A stretch of DNA of 64,000 nucleotides from Synaphobranchus kaupii (Eukaryota > Chordata > Actinopteri > Anguilliformes > Synaphobranchidae), in assembly GCA_029718625.1 (NCBI GenBank), contig JAINUF010000027.1, positions 1,038,676-1,102,675 on the forward strand. The letters are read 5' to 3'. Under the pieces are notes generated by a model. It had not been told where the DNA came from. It ran no database searches and worked only from the letters and a program-made list of their open reading frames with translations. A program made the translations under genes and the position numbers. Below are positions 42,545 through 50,675 of this stretch, piece after piece (positions within the stretch are counted from its first letter, which is position 1; each line of letters begins with the position of its first letter).

Positions 42545-45182
42545 GTACATTTTTTGCCTTAGGCAAAATTACTATTATGGTGAATTGTATTATCATGCTG
42601 AGTTTGATTTTATAAGGATTTGTATTAAACAATATATGAATTTTCGAATGAAATCTAGTCTGTAATAACTTCACATGTCAAATCACTGTGAAACAGCTTG
42701 GGCTCTATCTTGACAATCTTAGCACTTGGTCTAAACACATGGCGCAACTGCATTTAGGGTGTGACCAAGTCCACTTTTGCTAGTTAGACAGTGTGTTTTT
42801 TGAGCGCGAAGCACAGCGCAACATGCAAATGGGCTGAACTTAGTCTCTTCATTAATTATAGGTGTGTCTTGCAAGGAATATACTATATGGATCATTTATT
42901 TTCAGTGGTTTTGTCATTGCAACCTGGCAACCCTGAGTGCATGTGGGGAATCTGTCAAAAACATGATCTACCATGATATTCCATTCCATGGTCAACACTG
43001 CCATCTAGTGGCAGGAAATGTTAATTCTTTCGTTTAAATACTGTTCATTTTCAACGTCTTCTGCTTTGGAATGTGTAATACATATACACCAATTACAATT
43101 ACATGAGAAAGGAATCAATTAGTAAATTTCTATCTGTACATTTTTTGCCTTAGGCAAAATTACTATTATGGTGAATTGTATTATCATGCTGAGTTTGATT
43201 TTATAAGGATTTGTATTAAACAATATATGAATTTTCGAATGAAATCTAGTCTGTAATAACTTCACATGTCAAATCACTGTGAAACAGCTTGGGCTCTATC
43301 TTGACAATCTTAGCACTTGGTCTAAACACATGGCGCAACTGCATTTAGGGTGTGACCAAGTCCACTTTTGCTAGTTAGACAGTGTGTTTTTTGAGCGCGA
43401 AGCACAGCGCAACATGCAAATGGGCTGAACTTAGTCTCTTCATTAATTATAGGTGTGTCTTGCAAGGAATATACTATATGGATCATTTATTTTCAGTGGT
43501 TTTGTCATTGCAACCTGGCAACCCTGAGTGCATGTGGGGAATCTGTCAAAAACATGATCTACCATGATATTCCATTCCATGGTCAACACTGCCATCTAGT
43601 GGCAGGAAATGTTAATTCTTTCGTTTAAATACTGTTCATTTTCAACGTCTTCTGCTTTGAAATGTGTAATACATATACACCAATTACAATTACATGAGAA
43701 AGGAATCAATTAGTAAATTTCTATCTGTACATTTTTTGCCTTTGGCAAAATTACTATTATGGTGAATTGTATTATCATGCTGAGTTTGATTTTATAAGGA
43801 TTTGTATTAAACAATATATGAATTTTCGAATGAAATCTAGTCTGTAATAACTTCACATGTCAAATCACTGTGAAACAGCTCGGGCTCTATCTTGACAATC
43901 TTAGCACTTGGTCTAAACACATGGCGCAACTGCATTTAGGGTGTGACCAAGTCCACTTTTGCTAGTTAGACAGTGTGTTTTTTGAGCGCGAAGCACAGCG
44001 CAACATGCAAATGGGCTGAACTTAGTCTCTTCATTAATTATAGGTGTGTCTTGCAAGGAATATACTATATGGATCATTTATTTTCAGTGGTTTTGTCATT
44101 GCAACCTGGCAACCCTGAGTGCATGTGGGGAATCTGTCAAAAACATGATCTACCATGATATTCCATTCCATGGTCAACACTGCCATCTAGTGGCAGGAAA
44201 TGTTAATTCTTTCGTTTAAATACTGTTCATTTTCATCGTCTTCTGCTTTGGAATGTGTAATACATATACACCAATTACAATTACATGAGAAAGGAATCAA
44301 TTAGTAAATTTCTATCTGTACATTTTTTGCCTTAGGCAAAATTACTATTATGGTGAATTGTATTATCATGCTGAGTTTGATTTTATAAGGATTTGTATTA
44401 AACAATATATGAATTTTCCAATTAAATCTAGTCTGTAATAACTTCACATGTCAAATCACTGTGAAACAGCTCGGGCTCTATCTTGACAATCTTAGCACTT
44501 GGTCTAAACACATGGCGCAACTGCATTTAGGGTGTGACCAAGTCCACTTTTGCTAGTTAGACAGTGTGTTTTTTGAGCGCGAAGCACAGCGCAACATGCA
44601 AATGGGCTGAACTTAGTCTCTTCATTAATTATAGGTGTGTCTTGCAAGGAATATACTATATGGATCATTTATTTTCAGTGGTTTTGTCATTGCAACCTGG
44701 CAACCCTGAGTGCATGTGGGGAATCTGTCAAAAACATGATCTACCATGATATTCCATTCCATGGTCAACACTGCCATCTAGTGGCAGGAAATGTTAATTC
44801 TTTCGTTTAAATACTGTTCATTTTCAACGTCTTCTGCTTTGAAATGTGTAATACATATACACCAATTACAATTACATGAGAAAGGAATCAATTAGTAAAT
44901 TTCTATCTGTACATTTTTTGCCTTTGGCAAAATTACTATTATGGTGAATTGTATTATCATGCTGAGTTTGATTTTATAAGGATTTGTATTAAACAATATA
45001 TGAATTTTCGAATGAAATCTAGTCTGTAATAACTTCACATGTCAAATCACTGTGAAACAGCTCGGGCTCTATCTTGACAATCTTAGCACTTGGTCTAAAC
45101 ACATGGCGCAACTGCATTTAGGGTGTGACCAAGTCCACTTTTGCTAGTTAGACAGTGTGTTTTTTGAGCGCGAAGCACAGCG
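42545..45182 (+). repeat. Alternating two-type satellite domain, left of the element
   Basis: Units here alternate between GGAATG/GTAAAT/CCTTAGG (type A) and GAAATG/GTAAAT/CCTTTGG (type C), giving an approximate 1,182-bp dimer. The pattern continues across the insertion to about 54.6 kb. The AATAAAT/ATTATTATT haplotype (type B) and the AAGATG variant, frequent elsewhere, are absent from this neighbourhood. Confidence 0.7.
45179..45182 (+). repeat. Target-site duplication, left copy (AGCG)
   Basis: An intact unit reads CACAGCGCAACATG. Here CACAGCG is followed directly by the LTR, and AGCG recurs after the other LTR. A 4-bp duplication is usual for gammaretrovirus-like integrases. Confidence 0.9.
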
Positions 45183-45247
45183 TGTTGTGTCTTTTTTCTT
45201 CTTAGAATCATTCTCTCAGAGACAGGAGCTTGTCATTTTTGAACGAC

Positions 45248-45253
45248 TTTATT
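45248..45253 (-). terminator. 3' LTR polyadenylation signal AATAAA
   Basis: Perfect AATAAA followed by a short U5. This is the expected 3' end signal of the element's RNA. Confidence 0.7.
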
Positions 45254-45313
45254 AGTGATTAACAAAGCCGGGTGAGTTCATGAAGTCACACCCTTTCAGC
45301 CTTTTTCCACAGG

Positions 45314-45320
45314 TTTTATA
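45314..45320 (-). promoter_or_regulatory. 3' LTR TATA box
   Basis: TATAAAA on the minus strand, with ATTGG about 46 bp upstream. If active, it could start transcripts reading leftward into the satellite from about 45290, antisense to the array as shown. Confidence 0.65.
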
Positions 45321-45685
45321 CAATTAGAACATGTATAGGCCCTCCTATTCTAGAATGTCCGATGGCCAATCACCTACTGCATATACTGAGACCTCCTTAA
45401 TATATGCCTGACTTCAGCTTTTTTAATTTATCAATATTACAAATTTCTATAGCATATTGATGTGCACCTCTGGTTGTTATTTTCTGAGTATTGTCTTAGT
45501 CCTATGACTAACTGCTTACTTAAAGATTTCCCTAACCTTCTGTCACACAGACCATCACATGTTGTTGTTCTCTCAGTTTTATCTCCAACTGGCCACCTGG
45601 ACACTCTCTTGACCTTTAATCCTACAGGTCCACATTCTCTCCTTCAGACACACATTCATATAAACCTGCTTATACGTCAATTCCC

Positions 45686-45712
45686 TATATATATATATTA
45701 TATATATATATT
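45686..45712 (-). repeat. AT-dinucleotide tract in 3' LTR U3
   Basis: An alternating TA tract with one phase break (ATT), about 27 bp long. The copy at 50649-50675 has exactly the same length, although such tracts mutate fast, which supports a recent insertion. Confidence 0.9.
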
Positions 45713-45752
45713 CATTAGAGTCCCACACTATTTTAACAGAAATTATTCTATA

Positions 45753-45766
45753 TAATCCCCCCATTG
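45753..45766 (-). other. Polypurine tract next to the 3' LTR
   Basis: On the minus strand CAATGGGGGGATTA lies directly before the LTR start TATAG. The six-G run (45757-45762) marks the plus-strand primer. It is shorter and less purine-pure than typical tracts. Confidence 0.65.
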
Positions 45767-46271
45767 GGACTTACTTAGTTCCAACAAAATAATTTAGATC
45801 TGTAAATGAACAATGAGGAAAAGCAACCTTCTGAAAATCTATCGGGTTAATAAACCCCTTTTTCTTACCAACTGATGCTTCTCGTCGTCATCCATTCCAG
45901 GGAGTTTAGAGCCAAAACTCTCCCCCCCACTCTTGACGAGGGAGGAGTAAAAGACTCACCACTCCAGCCACATTTTTATTCATTATGTATATAAGCCTGT
46001 GCATGCATCATAGGCAGCCTTGCATTATGTAGTTACTTTTAAATATAAAAAAAACAAATATTACTGTGATTATACAATAACAATAAAAAAACATAAAATG
46101 ATACACAGAAATACAACTTTCAATTATACTCTGTGTAGTGTAATTTATATATTAAAAAATCAGTCTTCTGGCTTTCTTGAGGAGCTCCCTCGTAGTAGGT
46201 GGACCAACTAGCCGTCTCGGATGCTAGCCGGGCTAACCTGCTGTCCTCTTCTGCTCCTTATACAGTCTCGT
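45763..46271 (-). other. 3' untranslated region of the element
   Basis: About 500 bp between the env stop and the polypurine tract. I see no gene. On the minus strand it contains a second G-run (seven G, 45922-45928, context AGTGGGGGGGAGAG), which resembles an additional purine tract, and AATAAAAATG near 45975. Confidence 0.6.
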
Positions 46272-46664
46272 CTATTTATTGTATATCACCTCTTTCTCAC
46301 TGTCCTTGCTGTCCTCAGATGAGGTATCTGGGTGTGGCTCTTGTGGGATCCAGTCTGGTACTGGATTCGGATCAGGCCAGCCTTCATCATCACCCAGTTC
46401 ACGCCTCATGTTGACAGCCTGGAGGACCACTCCTTCACCATTCACGTGGTACCTCATCACTGGATTCATCTGCTTTACCGTTGCCTGTACCAGGAAAGAT
46501 CTCAGCAGAGGTATCACACACCAGAACATCAATCCTACTATAACAACTACTACTGTTATTGGAATTCCTGCTCTAGTGAACATGGCCCCCCAATTTCCCA
46601 ACTTTAAATCAAACCAGTCTCAAATTCCAACATCTTGTCTAGCATTATCTTTTAGAGATTTTCT
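46272..46664 (-). pseudogene. env: env transmembrane subunit remnant (membrane anchor and tail)
   Basis: Frame open from 46664 to a TAA at 46272, with an internal TGA at 46620-46622. After the TGA comes a Trp-rich pre-membrane stretch (DWFDLKLGNWGAMF), then a hydrophobic span (46503-46565, core ITVVVVIVGLMFWC), an R-containing stop-transfer and a cytoplasmic tail of about 75 residues ending in a Ser/Asp/Glu-rich segment. The Cys at the inner end of the span is a possible palmitoylation site. Surface subunit, fusion peptide and heptad repeats are missing, so it cannot act as an envelope protein. The open stretch beginning at 46601 uses a non-ATG codon and should not be read as a gene start. 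Confidence 0.75.
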
Positions 46665-46700
46665 TTAGTTTGTATTTCACTTTCCTGCATCTACCGGCGC
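46625..46700 (-). other. Approximate internal deletion junction (pol and most of env lost)
   Basis: Gag/possible protease sequence lies on one side and env membrane-proximal sequence on the other, with nothing between. Complete relatives would carry reverse transcriptase, RNase H, integrase and the env surface region here. The exact breakpoint cannot be set without a full-length relative. Confidence 0.6.
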
Positions 46701-46808
46701 ATCCGGAACTCCTGTTGTTACTGTTATACATAGTATTTTAGTGAAAGATTTGTCTTGTATAAAATAAATCACTGGGTTATCTGTTTTACTATTATCATTT
46801 CCCGGCTG
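46680..46808 (-). pseudogene. Possible protease N-terminus after the gag UAG
   Basis: 43 codons in the same frame as the zinc knuckle, between the TAG at 46809-46811 and a TGA at 46677-46679. The segment ends ITVTTGVPDAPVDAG, with spacing reminiscent of the start of retroviral aspartic proteases (I-x-V-x-x-G-x-P ... D-x-G), but the key D-T-G reads D-A-G and the rest of the enzyme is missing. In gammaretroviruses and epsilonretroviruses pro-pol follows gag in frame after a UAG, and this arrangement matches. The fragment stops close to the deletion junction. Could be unrelated sequence. Confidence 0.4.
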
Positions 46809-47104
46809 CTATTTTAGCGGCCAAGGATTTGTGGGACAATCACGCTTATTATGGCCTAGCTGATTACATCCCCAGCATATTGCGGGTGGCCCTTGGGGTC
46901 TCTGCGGACCCCCAGGCCCTCTCTGTATTTGATTTTAATTTTGTCTATTATTTGGTGATTTATTCCTCCACTATTGGGGCTGTGCATACACATTATTATT
47001 GGTACAGTGGGTTGCTCTTGGCCCTGAGGGTTAGGCAGCCGCGATGGACCTCCAGAAGAGACTACGGCTTCCGGGCTGGGCTCTGGCATTTCGGCTTTTA
47101 CCAC
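46809..47104 (-). pseudogene. gag: gag spacer and nucleocapsid with CCHC zinc knuckle
   Basis: A proline/serine-rich spacer is open in one frame from 47104 to about 46940. A second frame, open from 46934, encodes RGPGGPQRPQGPP followed by one CCHC zinc knuckle, CWGCNQLGHNKRDC (C-x2-C-x4-H-x4-C, 46836-46877), and ends at a TAG (46809-46811). The two frames differ from each other and the spacer frame differs from the capsid frame, so there are two frame breaks, near 47100 (beside a T6 run) and near 46935 (T-rich). The zinc knuckle binds genomic RNA for packaging in intact retroviruses. A single knuckle fits gamma/epsilon-type Gag. Confidence 0.85.
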
Positions 47105-48321
47105 TGCTTTTTTGTCAATTCTTCCAGCTGTAGCTGTGTCAACTTCCGCTGTGTCTCTTTCTCTTGATCTTTAAGTTTCTGTTCCTCTTTACGATACTTT
47201 TCTACTGCATGTGTTACATGATCACAAAACTCTCTGTGCGTTTTAGAGTTTAGTCCAACTACATCCTCCAGCCTGCTTCTCACCGGCGGGGGCATCGCTT
47301 CCACTATGGAAGTCCGGAAGCGGGTTGTCATCAGTTCATCTCCCTCAGGATTCCGCCCTGTTTCCTACTTCCTGCGTTTTAACTGTCTATGCAGATAAAT
47401 GGCTGGATTTATAGTGTCTCCCACCTCTTCCCCTTTAAATGATTTCGGGTCAATCTTGGTAGGGTAATCCTCTCTCAAAGTTCGCCACATCGCGGGACGG
47501 AATTGATCAAAGCTGGCACCGTCAAAGTGCGGGGTGTTTACCGCTGCCTGTAGCCCACTTTTCATCAGCACTTCCTCCATCCGAGCCATCCCTAGCAACC
47601 CCGCCAACAGAGCCTTAAGGTCCCCCACCGCCAATAATTTCCCCATTGTCTCCTCCTCTAGAGCCCTTATCCACTTTCCTGCCCCCTCATGTATGTCTGG
47701 GAGGCGCTCTACTATACCCAGCATATCTTGTGATCCCCACGGCACGTAATGCCCTGTCGTTCCTTTTATCAGGATGGGGTACTGGCTATATTTGGCTGGT
47801 TTCTTTATTTTCTGTCTATCTCTCAACTCCTTTTCACTTATCCTCCTACTTGCTTTACCTTCCTCAATCACTTCCTCATTCCAACTTTCCAAATCAGGTA
47901 TTTTGTCCTGTTCAACATAGAACAGGGGAAGATTACACTTCTCTCCCTCCAGAGAGCGTGCACTCTCTCTGGGGGTACTGCATGCATCCTTTCCCTGTAA
48001 CTCTTCCATTGCTTCCTGCAAATCCCTATAACAATTTAACTTACTTAATCCTTTCTGTCTGCTCTGAGAGGAATCCCCCAGAGACTCCCTGGGGTCTGCT
48101 CTCCTGCCTTTTTCTCCTATGCTGGCCCCAGGAGTTCTCCAGAGTTTTTCCCCCCCCTTTTCTACATTCACTTCTCCCTCTAACTGCACGATTCCTGAGA
48201 CTACTGGATATTGCCCATATGGCGGAGGCGTTTCAATTACATTTGTACTTTGCTTTGTCGAGACTTTTCTCGCTCTTCTCAGATTTTTTAAATATTCCTC
48301 TCCTTCTTTTTTAAACAGTTT
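47098..48321 (-). pseudogene. gag: gag p12-like and capsid region, interrupted by UAG
   Basis: One frame runs from 48321 to a TAA at 47098, interrupted by a single TAG at 47365-47367. The first part is charged and proline-containing (p12-like, with PPPY). The segment beginning QYPILIKGTTGHYVPW (near 47775) opens the capsid-like domain: helical sequence with Leu-rich stretches (near 47600) and TLREDYPTKIDP. After the TAG the same frame continues with VEAMPPPVRSRLEDVVGL and a charged K/E-rich tail, typical of the capsid C-terminus and spacer. The TAG lies inside capsid, so it is a disabling nonsense codon rather than the gag-pol stop. I see no clear major-homology-region match. Identity as Gag is firm; the exact family is not. 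Confidence 0.85.
48217..48228 (-). other. PPPY late-domain motif in gag
   Basis: P-P-P-Y encoded in the capsid frame just after the matrix frame break. PPxY motifs recruit NEDD4-type ubiquitin ligases for budding, and in gammaretroviruses lie between matrix and capsid, as here. Confidence 0.8.
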
Positions 48322-48559
48322 TTATTATTTCTTTCTCTCTCTCTCTTTTTTCCTGTCTCTTTTTACCCTTTTGCTTAACTTTATAATTTTTTATTAATAT
48401 TTCCATTTCTTTGCACAAATTTAAATCGAAAGTCCCTTCCTTCGGCCAATTTGTATTCATATTTTTAGTTCGCTTCTCCCATTTCTGGGAGATTTTCTCT
48501 ATTTCCTCTTTAATTAATGGGTTTTTGGCACTCAACACTTCTACTGCCGTTTTATTCAT
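48311..48559 (-). pseudogene. gag: gag matrix region (5' part of broken gag)
   Basis: 82 codons from an ATG at 48559, with an in-frame stop three codons upstream and a purine at -3, so this start is well supported. The central motif WPKEGTFD resembles the W-P-x-x-G-T-F segment of gammaretrovirus-like matrix proteins. The C-terminal part is a run of K, R and E encoded by a GA-rich purine tract. Residue 2 is Asn, not Gly, so the usual N-myristoylation signal is absent. The frame ends at 48311, while the rest of gag continues in another frame that is open from 48321, so the reading frame changes near the poly-purine/poly-A stretch around 48310-48350. Matrix identity is likely, from motif and position. 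Confidence 0.75.
48330..48352 (-). repeat. Short CT/GA low-complexity tract in gag
   Basis: On the plus strand TTTCTCTCTCTCTC is followed by T6. It encodes the K/R/E-rich end of the matrix frame. Length change in this tract is the simplest cause of the adjacent frame break. Confidence 0.7.
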
Positions 48560-49532
48560 TGCTGCAGTTTATACACAACCTCCCGTTTTAGTCACCCTTT
48601 TATTTATTCTTATGGTTTGTGTAGTTTTAATTTTTCTATAGAAAACAGCAATTAAATATTGGTTATCGCAATGCCAAATACCGTTTTATACTTTAATAAC
48701 TGACTCTTTTTTAGTTCAATCCGTTTATTTACCTATTATACTAAAGTTTTATTTTTTATAATTCTAGATCTCCTGTTTCCTCCTATTTTGTGGGTATTTA
48801 GTCGAACCGTCACACTTATTCGCACAATAATACAAATATTCTCTACAATGTCAACTAAATTCCAACCACAATATACCAAATCATATACTTTGCATATGTT
48901 ATATCACAACTGATCAATTTCCACAACCCTATATTTTCCAACAAACGTCTCAAAACACAACAATGATCTCGTTATGGGAATAATAAAAGGATTGGTACAA
49001 CAACAATCAGTGAGATAATGCACAACACAGCCAAGCCAACTTCAAAACTAACCCCCAATCTTTCAAGGGGATTATATCTCTTATCGTATCTTCCTTATTG
49101 CTTCATAGTGAAAAACTGAATCTTTCACATATATCTATACATTTATTATTACACAGAATTAAAAGGTACCTTTAAAAAACTTATTAAATATTTTTCTATT
49201 TTGTAAGTCACTTAATTACACTTTATTATTAACTACTATTCCACTATAACACCAATCTGTCCTTCTGGCAGATTTTACTCACACACTCACTTACTCTATA
49301 TACAAACTCTTATACAAACAAGAACACACTTAACGCAGGCAAACCAGAATCAAACAGCCACACACACACAGCTTCTCGTACTAGAGAGCCCAATCAGCGG
49401 CTCGATGATTGAATGTCTCTCAAACAACGCCCAATCAAATTACACCGTGCAGGACTCTCCCAAACACACTCTCGTTCACACTTTTTTAAAAATGGAGATT
49501 TTACAGGAGCGCTTCTCACCCCCTCTCCATCT

Positions 49533-49600
49533 GTGACAGAGACTTTCACTCTGTCACTCAATCTTACTTCATTCGTTCCAACACTCACTTCTTGAGTGAC
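49533..49600 (-). other. Two mutually exclusive leader hairpins
   Basis: Stem 1: GTGACAGAG (49533-49541) pairs with CTCTGTCAC (49549-49557), 9 bp perfect with a 7-base loop. Stem 2: GTCACTCAA (49553-49561) pairs with TTGAGTGAC (49592-49600), 9 bp perfect with a 30-base loop. Bases 49553-49557 belong to both stems, so only one can form at a time. In retroviral leaders such switches are known in dimerisation and packaging signals. That role here is inference. Confidence 0.55.
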
Positions 49601-49612
49601 CTGTTAATTCGG

Positions 49613-49750
49613 TCTTTTCTCTACTAGCCTTTCAACATATAGAAAACCTATGATTATACACGACTATTGTCTGTAAATTAGGCTTTTTTTCTATTGTCTA
49701 TACAACATACAGAGAAATCCGTTATTATACAGGATTTTATTTGCCTGACT
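49613..49750 (-). repeat. Degenerate 69-bp tandem repeat in the leader
   Basis: 49613-49681 and 49682-49750 align at a 69-bp period. Shared blocks include CTTTT-TCTA, AACATA-AGA-AA and ATTATACA-GA. Divergence between the two is much greater than between the LTRs, so the duplication is older than this insertion. Confidence 0.55.
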
Positions 49751-49945
49751 CCCCAGCTCTCTGCGGGCACCTTCTGCTCCGCTGAGGCCCTTTCTGCAGG
49801 ACTTTCACGTGACTCCACTAAAGAGATTTTTGTCATATGTACAAGTTCCCTCGAGGCCCAATCACACACATTACACATGCATTCTTTTCAAAAATCACAA
49901 GCTCGGTCTCAGTTATTTACTTTTTTAGGTTCTTAATTTGGAGAG

Positions 49946-49954
49946 ACTTACTCA
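49946..49954 (-). other. Candidate splice donor TGA|GTAAGT
   Basis: On the minus strand GTTGA is followed by GTAAGTC, with the intron starting at 49951. The intron side matches the donor consensus GTRAGT perfectly, better than the upstream candidate. The usual env acceptor would lie in the deleted part. Confidence 0.4.
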
Positions 49955-50025
49955 ACAGTCCACTGCCGGGGCGGCACCCGGAACAAGTCACACAACCCGT
50001 TAAACTAGTACGAAGAACATTCGCT

Positions 50026-50034
50026 TTTACCTTA
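50026..50034 (-). other. Candidate splice donor AAG|GTAAAA
   Basis: On the minus strand AATAAG is followed by GTAAAAGC, with the intron starting at 50030. It lies about 90 bp past the primer site, where simple retroviruses place the donor for env mRNA. Motif-only evidence. Confidence 0.35.
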
Positions 50035-50120
50035 TTTGGTGATCACCGTGGCTTGTGTGACCCATCCGGCTCCCGGCCCACAGCAGCAGACGGTTCCGAA
50101 TTTCCAGCCTCTGTTTTTCC

Positions 50121-50139
50121 AATCCTGCCGACTACGCCA
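50121..50139 (-). other. Primer-binding site for tRNA-Ser
   Basis: On the plus strand the 19 bases AATCCTGCCGACTACGCCA equal the 3' end of a vertebrate serine tRNA (acceptor and T-arm side plus CCA). On the element strand this is a site beginning TGGCGTAGTCGG, six bases after the 5' LTR. The match is perfect over 18 bases or more. tRNA-Ser priming is uncommon among retroviruses. Confidence 0.9.
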
Positions 50140-50210
50140 AAGTTATGTTGTGTCTTTTTTCTTCTTAGAATCATTCTCTCAGAGACAGGAGCTTGTCATT
50201 TTTGAACGAC

Positions 50211-50216
50211 TTTATT
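50211..50216 (-). terminator. 5' LTR polyadenylation signal AATAAA
   Basis: Perfect AATAAA in the R region of the 5' copy. In retroviruses this copy is normally bypassed. Confidence 0.65.
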
Positions 50217-50276
50217 AGTGATTAACAAAGCCGGGTGAGTTCATGAAGTCACACCCTTTCAGCCTTTTTCCACAGG

Positions 50277-50283
50277 TTTTATA
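50277..50283 (-). promoter_or_regulatory. 5' LTR TATA box
   Basis: TATAAAA on the minus strand, with an inverted CCAAT box (ATTGG) about 46 bp upstream at 50329-50333. The AATAAA signal lies about 61 bp downstream, so a start site 25-30 bp past the TATA box gives an R region of plausible size. Confidence 0.7.
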
Positions 50284-50648
50284 CAATTAGAACATGTATA
50301 GGCCCTCCTATTCTAGAATGTCCGATGGCCAATCACCTACTGCATATACTGAGACCTCCTTAATATATGCCTGACTTCAGCTTTTTTAATTTATCAATAT
50401 TACAAATTTCTATAGCATATTGATGTGCACCTCTGGTTGTTATTTTCTGAGTATTGTCTTAGTCCTATGACTAACTGCTTACTTAAAGATTTCCCTAACC
50501 TTCTGTCACACAGACCATCACATGTTGTTGTTCTCTCAGTTTTATCTCCAACTGGCCACCTGGACACTCTCTTGACCTTTAATCCTACAGGTCCACATTC
50601 TCTCCTTCAGACACACATTCATATAAACCTGCTTATACGTCAATTCCC

Positions 50649-50675
50649 TATATATATATATTATATATATATATT
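50649..50675 (-). repeat. AT-dinucleotide tract in 5' LTR U3
   Basis: Same length and same phase break as the tract in the other LTR. Confidence 0.9.

Larger units (their letters stand above)
1..45182 (+). repeat. 591-bp satellite array, block 1
   Basis: Head-to-tail satellite of about 76.5 units, all in the same orientation. The landmark GTACATTTTTTGCC recurs at 1, 592, 1183 and so on. Most units are exactly 591 bp. Units of 590 bp lack one A in the CAAAAACATG run (units whose GTGTGTTTTTTGAGC landmark is at 2020, 3792, 4973, 7336, 10290 and 12653). One unit is 588 bp and one is 592 bp. Units differ by only a few substitutions at recurrent positions (unit positions 17, 28, 116, 153-155, 169, 278, 525, 578 and others), as expected for an array homogenised by unequal exchange and gene conversion. 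The scale and homogeneity suggest centromeric or pericentromeric heterochromatin, but no sequence here proves centromere function. Stretches without other entries in this block contain only these units. Confidence 0.98.
45183..45752 (-). repeat. 3' LTR (570 bp)
   Basis: Identical by eye, base for base, to 50146-50715. In element orientation it starts TATAGAATAA and ends GACACAACA, so the 5' end has TA where TG is usual, while CA is kept at the 3' end. It contains an AT-dinucleotide tract near the U3 start, an inverted CCAAT box (45366-45370), a TATAAAA box (45314-45320) and a polyadenylation signal AATAAA (45248-45253). By these signals U3 runs from 45752 to roughly 45290, R to roughly 45230, and U5 to 45183. 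Confidence 0.95.
48560..50120 (-). other. Long untranslated leader of the element
   Basis: About 1.56 kb between the primer site and the gag ATG, unusually long for a simple retrovirus. It contains two possible splice donors, a pair of competing hairpins, a degenerate 69-bp repeat, and a very AT-rich stretch (about 48600-49370) in which I see no gene. Short open frames (for example 49678-49878 and 49394-49588) show no recognisable protein features. Confidence 0.6.

Noticed and set aside
45922..45928. Seven-G run as the main polypurine tract
   Set aside because: It lies 170 bp from the LTR. The G6 run at 45757-45762 abuts the LTR as required. The distant run may be only a secondary tract.
46279..46668. 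129-codon plus-strand frame opposite env
   Set aside because: Shadow of the env remnant: its hydrophobic/Thr-rich content is the complement of the membrane span.
47646..48314. 222-codon plus-strand frame antisense to gag
   Set aside because: Starts at TTG and mirrors the gag frame with low-complexity Leu/Ser/Phe content. No sign of a real antisense gene.
49678..49878. 66-codon minus-strand frame in the leader (possible leader peptide)
   Set aside because: No recognisable motif, and it covers the diverged 69-bp repeat. Cannot be supported as a gene.
50121..50139. tRNA gene fragment
   Set aside because: Only the 3' 19 bases, including CCA (not encoded in vertebrate tRNA genes), and placed six bases after an LTR: a primer-binding site.
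45753..50145. Reverse transcriptase or integrase remnants
   Set aside because: I looked in both strands' frames for YxDD-like and HHCC/DDE-like patterns between the LTRs and saw none. The gag-to-env distance leaves no room for them.
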